From NCBI GenBank assembly GCA_913053815.1, contig CAJXGK010000079.1, positions 1 to 7,748 of the forward strand: DNA of 7,748 bases. The letters run 5' to 3'. Below the pieces are notes generated by a model, which saw only the letters and a list, made by a program, of their open reading frames with translations, made no database searches and had not been told where the DNA came from. The position numbers and the translations under genes were made by a program. Below are positions 1 through 5,703 of the stretch, piece by piece (the first letter of the stretch is position 1; the number at the start of each line of letters is the position of its first letter). Source of the DNA: an uncultured Rhodanobacteraceae bacterium (GTDB lineage Bacteria > Pseudomonadota > Gammaproteobacteria > Xanthomonadales > Rhodanobacteraceae).

Positions 1-342
1 AAACACCACGCGTTCAACGGCTATGCCTTTGAGAGCTTTTTTCTTTTCCAGCACTTCGAGCACATGCCACGAAATCGCCTCGCCTTCGCGATCCAGATCG
101 GTGGCGAGGTAAATGGCCTTGGCCTTGCGGGCGGCCCGGGCGATGGCGGTAACGTGCTTCTGGTTCTTGTCAATCAGTACGTAGTGCATCGCAAAGTCAT
201 GCTCGGTATCGACGGCCCCCTCTTTCGGCAGCAGGTCACGTACGTGACCATAGGAAGCCAGAACCTCGAAGTCCTCGCCCAGATATTTGTTGATCGTTTT
301 TGCCTTGGCGGGTGACTCGACGATAAGCAGATTATTGGCCAT
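1..342 (-). CDS. topA: DNA topoisomerase I, N-terminal part (gene continues beyond the left edge)
   Basis: Type IA topoisomerase, which relaxes negative supercoils by cutting and passing single DNA strands. Only the first 114 codons are present, covering most of the N-terminal Toprim domain. Seen directly: the opening MANNLLIVESPAKAKTINKY with the conserved glutamate at residue 9, the segment LASYGHVRDL at 28-37, and the acidic Mg-binding triad D82, D84, E86 in ATDLDREGEAISWH (80-93). The last residues, RVVF, match the point where the family continues into NEIT or TEIT. The active-site tyrosine lies outside the window. The ATG at 342-340 is chosen because the family normally starts a few residues before LLIVESPAKAK. 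It has no clear Shine-Dalgarno sequence. The frame stays open upstream, and a GTG at 393-391 preceded by AAAAGG would add 17 residues. Identity is very secure; the exact start is less so. Confidence 0.97.
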   Translation of the reverse strand, partial: MANNLLIVESPAKAKTINKYLGEDFEVLASYGHVRDLLPKEGAVDTEHDFAMHYVLIDKNQKHVTAIARAARKAKAIYLATDLDREGEAISWHVLEVLEKKKALKGIAVERVVF

Positions 343-392
343 GCGTGGTTTCGTTTGCCGTAAAAAAAGGGGGGTCGGGTACTCGTTCAGCA

Positions 393-411
393 CTCCGGCC
401 TTTTCCAGGAG
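393..411 (-). other. Small hairpin in the topA leader
   Basis: CTCC (393-396) pairs with GGAG (408-411) and GG (397-398) with CC (405-406), leaving one bulged base and a 6-nt loop. In the topA transcript this stem would hold the GGAG and part of the AAAAGG that precede the alternative GTG start, so it could mask that start. No U tract follows on the transcript side, so it is not a terminator. The function is inferred and weakly supported. Confidence 0.3.
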
Positions 412-436
412 CTTGTCGGACTTGCGAAGGGACTAC

Positions 437-445
437 GGGGGGGGG
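437..445. repeat. Nine-G homopolymer in the topA leader
   Basis: A run of nine G on the plus strand (nine C in a topA transcript). A second compound tract, seven A then six G, lies at 362-374. Such runs are prone to slippage in replication and to sequencing error. No recognised coding sequence covers either tract. Confidence 0.9.
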
Positions 446-471
446 ATCGGTTCATGATTTCGGTCTTGATC

Positions 472-500
472 ATTAAATGGAATCACCGTGCGCCTAAAAA
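472..500 (-). promoter_or_regulatory. Possible topA promoter
   Basis: Read on the minus strand, a -10-like TTTAAT (477-472, 5 of 6 matches to TATAAT) lies 17 nt after a weak -35, TTTTTA (500-495, 3 of 6). An A/T-rich palindrome sits just upstream and could act as an UP element. Transcription would start near 465 and give a leader of about 120 nt. A separate promoter for topA is reasonable because the gap from the preceding gene is 249 bp. The -35 is poor, so this is only a candidate. Confidence 0.3.
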
Positions 501-504
501 TATC

Positions 505-526
505 AAAAAATCGGCCGCAATTTTTT
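505..526. repeat. A/T-armed inverted repeat
   Basis: AAAAAAT (505-511) and ATTTTTT (520-526) are perfect inverted arms around an 8-base GC-rich centre that contains CGGCCG. It lies about midway between the glycosyltransferase stop and topA. The stem is A/T only, so it makes a poor terminator. It may be a protein-binding or curved-DNA site near the proposed topA promoter. Confidence 0.45.
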
Positions 527-556
527 ACTCACCTCACGACCTTCTGCCCAGTCCGG

Positions 557-566
557 TAGGCGCCTA
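557..566. repeat. Perfect 10-bp palindrome TAGGCGCCTA
   Basis: A perfect 10-bp palindrome 25 bp past the glycosyltransferase stop. A partial copy, GCGCCTA, recurs at 490-496, abutting the proposed -35 element of topA. Two copies of a half-site in one upstream region could be operator-like, but the match is short and chance is quite possible. Confidence 0.35.
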
Positions 567-571
567 GTTGG

Positions 572-604
572 AGGCATGGCTATGGCTTATGTCAAGCCAT
601 GCCT
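572..604. repeat. Nested inverted repeats across the glycosyltransferase stop codon
   Basis: AGGCATGGCT (572-581) is the exact reverse complement of AGCCATGCCT (595-604). Inside it, ATGGCTT (582-588) is the exact reverse complement of AAGCCAT (594-600). The two possible stems share one arm and so exclude each other. The stop codon of the GT9 gene (594-592) lies in the loop region. No U run follows on either strand, so this is not a canonical intrinsic terminator. It may be a mRNA 3'-end or pausing structure. Confidence 0.5.
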
Positions 605-1674
605 GTGCAGATTGTTGCAGGTTTGCCGCGTAATGGAAGAGTATTCCAGGTCTCGAGAACTGTTTGGGTCGGAATATCTGTGACCCGGAGGCAACCGTTT
701 TCAGGGCCCCCCAAGGGGATGATCGGGGTGTTTTCTGGTCCTCTCGGCAGCCATGTCGAGGGTGACGAAGACCCGTACAACACGATTAGCGGACAGCCCA
801 GTGCTGCGGCCATGTGGGCGGGGCCGGTGTCGACCGCTAGCATGCCCGAGGCATTGGCACACAGTGCCAGCAGGCGCGATATGGTCATGGTAGAGGCCAC
901 CGCGTAGACCTGTGATAATTGTGAGGCCCGTTGCAGATGGCGCAGCATAGCTTGCTCGGAGGGGGCTCCGGTTAGCAGCAGAGCGGCATCCGGACAGCTC
1001 GAGGCCATCCCCTGCATGGTTTCGACCCAGCGTTCGACCGGCCAGGCCTTATCGTTACCGAGCAGGCCCCGCCGGCCTCGTTTTAGAGTGCGCTTACTAC
1101 CGGGTTGTAGGAGTATCAGGCGTTTTCCAGTCAATCCGTGCGCTTGCAGCCAACGCCGCAGATCCACTTGGGCGGCGGCTGAAACGGTCAGGATGGGTCG
1201 GGCCTCGACGGCGGCGTCTGGAGCCGGCCAGGGGACTGGGGATTGAGCACCGAAGGCCAGCCAGCGATCTATCCAGTGGGGGCGCCAAGTATCATGGCAA
1301 TCCCCCACCCAGAGCAGGTCGCGCTCACGGATGCCACCGTGCGCCAGGATCCTGCGGATTTGTACAACAGCCCGTTCGTCACACAAAAATACTGGTCCGG
1401 GACGGCGTTGTTGTAACGCGGTGCTGATGGACCACTGGCGTGGGTCACTCCAATATGGGCGGCGGCGGCTGCCAAGCAGAAATATTGATCCCACGTGGGG
1501 GTGCCCTGCATAGAGTTCCGGAGTCCATGCTCCGGAGGCCAGTACATCGGGGGCGACGCCGTAGCGACGTTGCAGTAACGCCAACAGGGGGGTCAGCAGC
1601 ACCATGTCGCCGACTGCGCCGCAGCGCACCACTAAAGGGCGCGGATGGGTGAAAGAGGGGAGGGCGTCGCTCAA
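592..1674 (-). CDS. Glycosyltransferase family 9 protein (heptosyltransferase-like)
   Basis: A 360-residue protein of the ADP-heptose:LPS heptosyltransferase family (GT9, GT-B fold), which transfers sugars to lipopolysaccharide core or related glycans at the cytoplasmic face of the inner membrane. Seen: the N-terminal loop VRCGAVGDMVLLTPLLALL (16-34) with the family's Gly-Asp (G22-D23), a mid-protein LILLQPGSKR (186-195) followed by KAWPVERW (209-216), and the donor-binding signature AVDTGPAHMAAALG (280-293) leading into LIVLYGSSSPSTWLP (296-310). Length fits the family (roughly 330-370). The start is TTG at 1674, supported by GGAG six bases upstream. It follows dprA by 33 bp in the same direction, so the two are probably cotranscribed. 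Acceptor and sugar cannot be told; a waaF, waaC or waaQ assignment would be a guess. Confidence 0.88.
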   Translation of the reverse strand: MSDALPSFTHPRPLVVRCGAVGDMVLLTPLLALLQRRYGVAPDVLASGAWTPELYAGHPHVGSIFLLGSRRRPYWSDPRQWSISTALQQRRPGPVFLCDERAVVQIRRILAHGGIRERDLLWVGDCHDTWRPHWIDRWLAFGAQSPVPWPAPDAAVEARPILTVSAAAQVDLRRWLQAHGLTGKRLILLQPGSKRTLKRGRRGLLGNDKAWPVERWVETMQGMASSCPDAALLLTGAPSEQAMLRHLQRASQLSQVYAVASTMTISRLLALCANASGMLAVDTGPAHMAAALGCPLIVLYGSSSPSTWLPRGPENTPIIPLGGPENGCLRVTDIPTQTVLETWNTLPLRGKPATICTGMA

Positions 1675-1707
1675 GAATAACTCCAGATACGGAACTGCCC
1701 CGGAAGT

Positions 1708-2841
1708 TTACCCGGGAAGACGTTGCCAGAGACCGCCCGTCAGGCGGGCCACCCGACCGTCTAGCTCCAGTAGAACTAGACGGCTGGAAAGGCTGGAAAT
1801 AGAAAGCCCGCAGCGCTGACTGAGCACATCCAGGGCCAAGGGGGTAGGACCTAATGCCTCGAGCAGCGGGAGGTTATCCGGGTTGTCCGGTGGTACTTGG
1901 CGCTGGCTTACGGAAGATTTACACAATGTCTGTAACTGCTCACTGAGATGGATACCCAGAAATCGGGCCGCCACACTCAAACCCTGTACCACTTCGCCGG
2001 GTTCTTCGACCAGCTGCGCACCGCTACGAATCAGCCGGTGACAGCCTCGGGCGAGCGGGTGATGGATGGAACCCGGTAAGGCAAAAACTTCGCGCCCGAA
2101 ATCGCCACTAGCCCGAGCACTGATCAGAGCCCCGGAACGATCTCCGGCTTCGATCACCAGCGTGCCCAGGGCCAGTCCCGCCAGAACCCGATTGCGCTGT
2201 GGAAAATGCGTGGCTCGCGCGGGGGTGCCTGGAGGAAATGCAGTGACCAGGGAGCCCGTTTCGGCGATGCGAGCGGCGAGCTTACAGTGGTGCCGGGGAT
2301 AGATTCGGTCTGGACCGGTGCCCATGACCGCGATCGTCCCCGTCTTGTAGGCTAATGCCGCCGTATGGGCGGCCGCATCGATGCCTGTTGCCAGACCGCT
2401 GGAGACTACAAAGCCTGCGGCAGCGAGCGCGGAGGCGAAATTATGGGCGTTGGCCAAGCCTTCCGGACTCGCCGCCCGAGCCCCGACGATGGCGACTTGC
2501 GGGTACAATAAGCGTGTCGTATCACCGACCACGAACAGTGCCGGTGGAGAGCCGGCGCAAACATTTAACTGGGGCGGGAAGTCTTCTTCGTCGTAACTCA
2601 GCAGGCGATGATTGTCCTGCTCGATCCAAGCCAAGTCGGAATCAATGAGCCGCTGATCCGGGCAGCGCAGCCAAGCTAGGGCTGGATGTGGCAAGCCCGG
2701 TGGGGGTTGAGCGCGCAAAGCATCGATACACGTCTGGATGCTGCCATAGCGCTCCAGCAGGGCACGGATGCGAACGCTCCCCAGGTGTGGGGTGCGCAGT
2801 AGGATCAGCCAGGCTTCGGTGCGTGAGTAGGAATACCGCAT
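1708..2841 (-). CDS. dprA: DNA processing protein DprA (Smf)
   Basis: DprA binds single-stranded DNA taken up in natural transformation and loads RecA. Using ATG at 2841-2839 the protein has 377 residues, a usual length. Seen: an N-terminal helical region with LGSVRIRALLERYGS (20-34), the Rossmann-like core beginning VAIVGARAASPEG (116-128), SSGLATGIDAAAH (147-159), the PPGTP/FPQRNRVLAGL stretch (203-223), LVIEAGDRSGALISAR (228-243), GREVFALPG (249-257) and GCHRLIRSGAQL (266-277), then a C-terminal winged-helix domain (about 325-375). A TTG at 2856 would add five residues but lies in the U tract of the upstream terminator, so ATG is preferred; its ribosome site is weak. One oddity is TAFPPGT at 200-206, where the family commonly has SE before the aromatic-proline. 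It is followed closely by the GT9 gene. Confidence 0.95.
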   Translation of the reverse strand: MRYSYSRTEAWLILLRTPHLGSVRIRALLERYGSIQTCIDALRAQPPPGLPHPALAWLRCPDQRLIDSDLAWIEQDNHRLLSYDEEDFPPQLNVCAGSPPALFVVGDTTRLLYPQVAIVGARAASPEGLANAHNFASALAAAGFVVSSGLATGIDAAAHTAALAYKTGTIAVMGTGPDRIYPRHHCKLAARIAETGSLVTAFPPGTPARATHFPQRNRVLAGLALGTLVIEAGDRSGALISARASGDFGREVFALPGSIHHPLARGCHRLIRSGAQLVEEPGEVVQGLSVAARFLGIHLSEQLQTLCKSSVSQRQVPPDNPDNLPLLEALGPTPLALDVLSQRCGLSISSLSSRLVLLELDGRVARLTGGLWQRLPG

Positions 2842-2854
2842 GGACTCAGTGTGC

Positions 2855-2886
2855 AAAAAAAACGACCCGGCCGGGGCCGCGTCGTT
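2855..2886 (-). terminator. Rho-independent terminator after the LysM gene
   Basis: On the minus strand AACGAC (2886-2881) pairs with GTCGTT (2866-2861). After one mismatch the stem continues with GC pairs around a tight loop (2879-2868), and the U tract of eight (2862-2855) begins within the last two stem bases. It starts 22 bp past the LysM stop and ends 13 bp before the dprA ATG. On the plus strand there is no comparable T run, so it acts leftward. It should separate the LysM transcript from dprA, at least partly. Confidence 0.8.
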
Positions 2887-2912
2887 GTGTAAGCGATGGC
2901 TGACAGCGTCAA
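2886..2912 (-). promoter_or_regulatory. Possible dprA promoter overlapping the terminator
   Basis: TTGACG (2912-2907, 5 of 6 to the -35 consensus) overlaps the LysM stop codon. TACACA (2891-2886, 3 of 6) follows after a short 15-nt spacer. Transcription from here would begin near 2879, inside the terminator's stem, so the message would lack the 5' arm and escape termination. The -10 and the spacing are poor, so this is tentative. Confidence 0.22.
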
Positions 2913-4045
2913 CCAGGCAAACGCAGCATATCGCCTCGGTGCACCGGGGCTTGCGAGTCCATGATCAAACCATAGCTGACATGGTCAAAGGTACGGAATA
3001 CCATGACGTGGCCGATGAACTCAGCGGGAAGTTTGACTTTTTGGCTGAAGGTATGGTCGAGCCCGGATGAGGCCACCTCATCAATGATGCGCTCCCCCGG
3101 CTGGTAGATGGCATAGGTCTGGCCATTGTTGACCCCCTCGGCGGAACCCGCAGAAAGGGCTACAACCTGCTTGGAGCCCACCGCATTCATGGCGTTAGTG
3201 AAGGCAATCACCCGCATGTTCGGAGGCAAGGTCTTGGGGGGGTGCGGATAGTAGTTGGCATCGTAAGGCTTGGTATCAAGTGGCAGGATGCGGTCACCTT
3301 TGCGAATCTCCATAGTTGAAGAACGCAATAGGGTCGTGGTCGGGTTATTGCCGCGCAGTGCCTCAATGGTACCAATTACTTGAACCTCATAACCCAAGGT
3401 ATGGCCTCGGCCGAGAAAACCGTCACCAATGGTGTTGCGATGCCACGGCCCGTTGTATAGATCAACGTTATTGTCCAGTGCTTGGGCAATCTGGTCACGG
3501 CTGCCGGTGGCTATATTGAATGTCGTGAAGACATGGGTGGGTCGAACCACCGCGAAGCGCTCCCCAGGGCGGGCCTTAAGGTTCATGACATAAACAAATT
3601 GTCCAGGCACTCCGAGCATCTGGTTGTTTTCGAAGCCGACTACATAGGGTGTTTGGGTCAGGGTTTGCCGATCCGGGAAAACTCGTAGATCCTGCAGATA
3701 GGTCTGGATATCTGCCAGCGGGATCGTGGGAATGGCTGATCTAAGCGGGGTGACGGCCGCTCTGGGCTTGAGCACAATGATCGGTTGTCCACTACCCAGG
3801 TAATCGAGGCTCAGCAGGTCCCCCGGGTAGATCAGATGGGGGTTTTTCACTTGTGGATTCGCTTGCCAAATCTCGGGCCAAAGCCATGGTTTTTTCAAAA
3901 ATAGGGCCGAAATACTCCACAGCGTGTCACCTTTGCGCACGATGTAGGTATCCGGGTGATTTTGGCGTAACAGATTGCTGCCAACGGCCCATACCGCGAA
4001 GGCAACGGCTAGTCCGGCAACAAGTACAAGTGAATTCTTAAGCAT
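2909..4045 (-). CDS. LysM-domain peptidoglycan-binding protein, TsaP-like
   Basis: A 378-residue envelope protein. Seen: a hydrophobic N-terminal segment (about residues 4-22, no lipobox cysteine) that is either an uncleaved anchor or a signal peptide, then one LysM domain (about 33-80: YIVRKGDTLWSIS at the start, IYPGDLLSL at the end), a linker rich in proline, and a long C-terminal region ending HRGDMLRLPG. LysM domains bind peptidoglycan glycan strands. In Pseudomonas and many relatives the LysM gene at this place between dprA and def encodes TsaP, which anchors the type IV pilus secretin PilQ; position and architecture fit, but no pilus gene is in view. The start is ATG at 4045, with only a GGGGA about ten bases upstream as ribosome site. 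It is transcribed away from def and is followed by its own terminator. Confidence 0.88.
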   Translation of the reverse strand: MLKNSLVLVAGLAVAFAVWAVGSNLLRQNHPDTYIVRKGDTLWSISALFLKKPWLWPEIWQANPQVKNPHLIYPGDLLSLDYLGSGQPIIVLKPRAAVTPLRSAIPTIPLADIQTYLQDLRVFPDRQTLTQTPYVVGFENNQMLGVPGQFVYVMNLKARPGERFAVVRPTHVFTTFNIATGSRDQIAQALDNNVDLYNGPWHRNTIGDGFLGRGHTLGYEVQVIGTIEALRGNNPTTTLLRSSTMEIRKGDRILPLDTKPYDANYYPHPPKTLPPNMRVIAFTNAMNAVGSKQVVALSAGSAEGVNNGQTYAIYQPGERIIDEVASSGLDHTFSQKVKLPAEFIGHVMVFRTFDHVSYGLIMDSQAPVHRGDMLRLPG

Positions 4046-4080
4046 AACAAGTAATTCCCCGATCCCCCGAGGTTTTTAAG

Positions 4081-4109
4081 AGTGTAGCCCAGCCCTATGA
4101 CGGCGACAA
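4081..4109 (-). promoter_or_regulatory. Probable promoter of the LysM gene
   Basis: On the minus strand TTGTCG (4109-4104, 4 of 6) and TACACT (4086-4081, 4 of 6) are spaced by exactly 17 nt. Transcription would begin near 4074, giving a leader of about 29 nt before the ATG at 4045. Spacing and location are both typical of a sigma-70 promoter. Confidence 0.5.
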
Positions 4110-4112
4110 TGC

Positions 4113-4141
4113 TTGTCACTGGAACTTTTTTAAACTAACAG
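4113..4141 (+). promoter_or_regulatory. Possible promoter of the def-fmt-rsmB operon
   Basis: TTGTCA (4113-4118, 5 of 6) is followed after 17 nt by a weak -10, TAACAG (4136-4141, 3 of 6). The spacer holds a T6/A3 stretch. The -35 lies back to back with that of the leftward promoter, three bases apart, so together they form the inverted repeat GACAA-TGC-TTGTC (4105-4117). A start here would leave a leader of about 100 nt before def. A closer promoter using TATATC (4192-4197) lacks a visible -35. Confidence 0.33.
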
Positions 4142-4240
4142 TAGGGTGTTGGGGGAATATGTAGGGTAGCGCATGGGTTTACAATGACACTTATATCCTC
4201 ATGTTTGTGTGGTAGGTAGCCTAAATGGGAACGTCCCTCC

Positions 4241-4244
4241 GGAG
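4241..4244 (+). promoter_or_regulatory. Ribosome binding site of def
   Basis: GGAG stands seven bases before the ATG at 4252. It decides the start: an in-frame ATG at 4225 would add nine residues (MGTSLRSAG) but has no such site, and the downstream ATG gives the usual family N-terminus. Confidence 0.75.
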
Positions 4245-4251
4245 TGCAGGC

Positions 4252-4761
4252 ATGGCCAAACTAGAAATTCTGGAGTTTCCAGATTCCCGGTTACGTACTG
4301 TCGCCAAGCTGGTGGAGGTTTTTGATGCCCCGCTCGCCCGCCTAATCGAAGATATGTACGAGACCATGTATGACGCACCGGGTATTGGTCTTGCTGCAAC
4401 CCAGGTGAATGTACACCAACGACTATTGATTGCTGATGTGAGCGAAGATCACGATACCCCTCTCACCCTGATCAATCCGCTGATCCGGGAGCAATCTGGG
4501 ACGCAGATTAGTCAGGAAGGCTGTTTGTCAGTACCGGGTATTTTCGCCGACGTTGAACGGGCGGAACATATCGTCGTCGAGGCGCAGGATATCAAGGGCA
4601 AGTCATGGATATTAGAAGCAGAGGAGATGAATGCCGTCTGCATCCAGCATGAAATCGATCATTTGAATGGAAAACTATTTGTCGATTATCTTTCGACACT
4701 TAAGCGGGACATGATCCGCCGCAAGCTCGACAAACAGCGACGCCTCGCTGTCGGTACCTGA
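4252..4761 (+). CDS. def: Peptide deformylase
   Basis: Metalloenzyme (Fe2+ in most bacteria) that removes the formyl group from the N-terminal methionine of nascent proteins at the ribosome. The 169-residue product equals the E. coli enzyme in length. All three family motifs are intact: GIGLAATQ (44-51), EGCLS (89-93) with the metal ligand C91, and QHEIDH (132-137) with ligands H133 and H137 and catalytic E134. The C-terminal helix follows ([14 protein letters not shown], about 151-164). The opening [15 protein letters not shown] is typical. It is first in the rightward operon, only 3 nt before fmt, which matches the classic def-fmt pair whose products add and remove the formyl group. Confidence 0.98.
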   Translation: MAKLEILEFPDSRLRTVAKLVEVFDAPLARLIEDMYETMYDAPGIGLAATQVNVHQRLLIADVSEDHDTPLTLINPLIREQSGTQISQEGCLSVPGIFADVERAEHIVVEAQDIKGKSWILEAEEMNAVCIQHEIDHLNGKLFVDYLSTLKRDMIRRKLDKQRRLAVGT

Positions 4762-4764
4762 GCC

Positions 4765-5703
4765 ATGCATCAAGCTGCCTTGCGCCTGGTGTTTGCTGGG
4801 ACGCCGAGTTTTGCCCTGCCCTGTCTGCAAGCCTGTCATGACAGTGCTGCGCAGTTGCTGGGCGTATACACCCAACCCGATCGAGTAGCCGGTCGGGGCC
4901 GGCGGCTGCAACTAGGCCCCGTCAAGCAGTTGGCGCAGACGCTGGATGTACCGGTCGAGCAACCGACCAGCTTGCGCGATACAGCAGTTCAGCAACGGCT
5001 GCGCGAGTTCGCCCCCGACCTGCTGGTGGTGGTGGCCTATGGGCTTATTCTGCCGCCGGAAGTGCTGGCGATTCCCCAATTCGGTTGCTGGAATGTACAT
5101 GCTTCACTGCTGCCCCGCTGGCGTGGGGCGGCACCGATTCAGCGCGCTATCCTTGCCGGCGATCAGCAGACCGGCGTCTGTTTGATGCAGATGGAAACCG
5201 ATCTCGATACCGGTCCGGTATTGCTGCACCACAGTACGGCTATCGAGGCTGAGGAAACCGCTGGCCGCCTGCATGATCGACTGGCAAAGCTGGCCGCAAC
5301 CGTGTTGACTGAGGGGTTGAGCGCATGGCTACGGGGTGAACCTCCGGTCCCCCAGGTGCAATCCGCAGCAGGGGTGAGCTACGCCCGCAAACTGCAAAAG
5401 ACCGAGGCCGGACTGGATTGGAACCGCTCTGCCGAGGAACTGGCGCGACAGGTTCGCGCGTTCAACCCGTGGCCGGTATGTGAGGCGGTGATTGCTGCTG
5501 AGCGCCTGCGTATCTGGCGGGCTGTGGCGGTACCGGCAGCAGCTACGGAGTCTCCCGGACAGGTACTTGCCGCCAACGCCCAAGGGATCGACGTCAGCAC
5601 CGGCAGCGGAGCCTTGCGCCTGCTGGAAGTGCAGCGTGCCGGGGGCCGGCCCCTGGCCGTAGGTGATTTCCTTAACGCCCGCCCCGAGTTGCGTCACCGA
5701 TGA
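4765..5703 (+). CDS. fmt: Methionyl-tRNA formyltransferase
   Basis: Transfers formyl from 10-formyltetrahydrofolate to Met-tRNA of the initiator type, allowing translation to start. The 312 residues match the family (about 310-315). Seen: the N-terminal [14 protein letters not shown] (6-19), the basic tRNA-contact loop [17 protein letters not shown] (38-54), the catalytic triad N110, H112 ([18 protein letters not shown], 109-126) and D148 (METDLDTG, 143-150), then the C-terminal OB-like domain after [15 protein letters not shown] (205-219) with FNPWP (233-237) and the closing [10 protein letters not shown] (300-309). The ATG follows the def stop by 3 nt and has no strong ribosome site of its own, so translational coupling is likely. 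It overlaps rsmB by four bases (ATGA). Confidence 0.98.
   Translation: MHQAALRLVFAGTPSFALPCLQACHDSAAQLLGVYTQPDRVAGRGRRLQLGPVKQLAQTLDVPVEQPTSLRDTAVQQRLREFAPDLLVVVAYGLILPPEVLAIPQFGCWNVHASLLPRWRGAAPIQRAILAGDQQTGVCLMQMETDLDTGPVLLHHSTAIEAEETAGRLHDRLAKLAATVLTEGLSAWLRGEPPVPQVQSAAGVSYARKLQKTEAGLDWNRSAEELARQVRAFNPWPVCEAVIAAERLRIWRAVAVPAAATESPGQVLAANAQGIDVSTGSGALRLLEVQRAGGRPLAVGDFLNARPELRHR

Noticed and set aside
82..103. Leucine in ATDLDREGE where many TopA proteins have proline
   Set aside because: First looked like a variant of ATDPDREGE, but leucine at this place is, as I recall, also found in E. coli and other gammaproteobacterial TopA, and all three acidic ligands are kept.
64..315. 83-residue plus-strand frame opposite topA
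   Set aside because: Antisense shadow of the conserved Toprim domain.
387..473. 28-codon frame in the topA leader (minus strand)
   Set aside because: It crosses the C9 tract and has no clear ribosome site or recognisable product. It could be a leader peptide, but nothing supports it beyond being open.
599..907. Plus-strand frame opposite the 3' part of the GT9 gene
   Set aside because: Shadow of the DTGPAH region of the glycosyltransferase; no independent coding evidence.
4225..4251. Nine-residue upstream extension of def
   Set aside because: No ribosome site before 4225, whereas 4252 has GGAG at good spacing and gives the normal family length.
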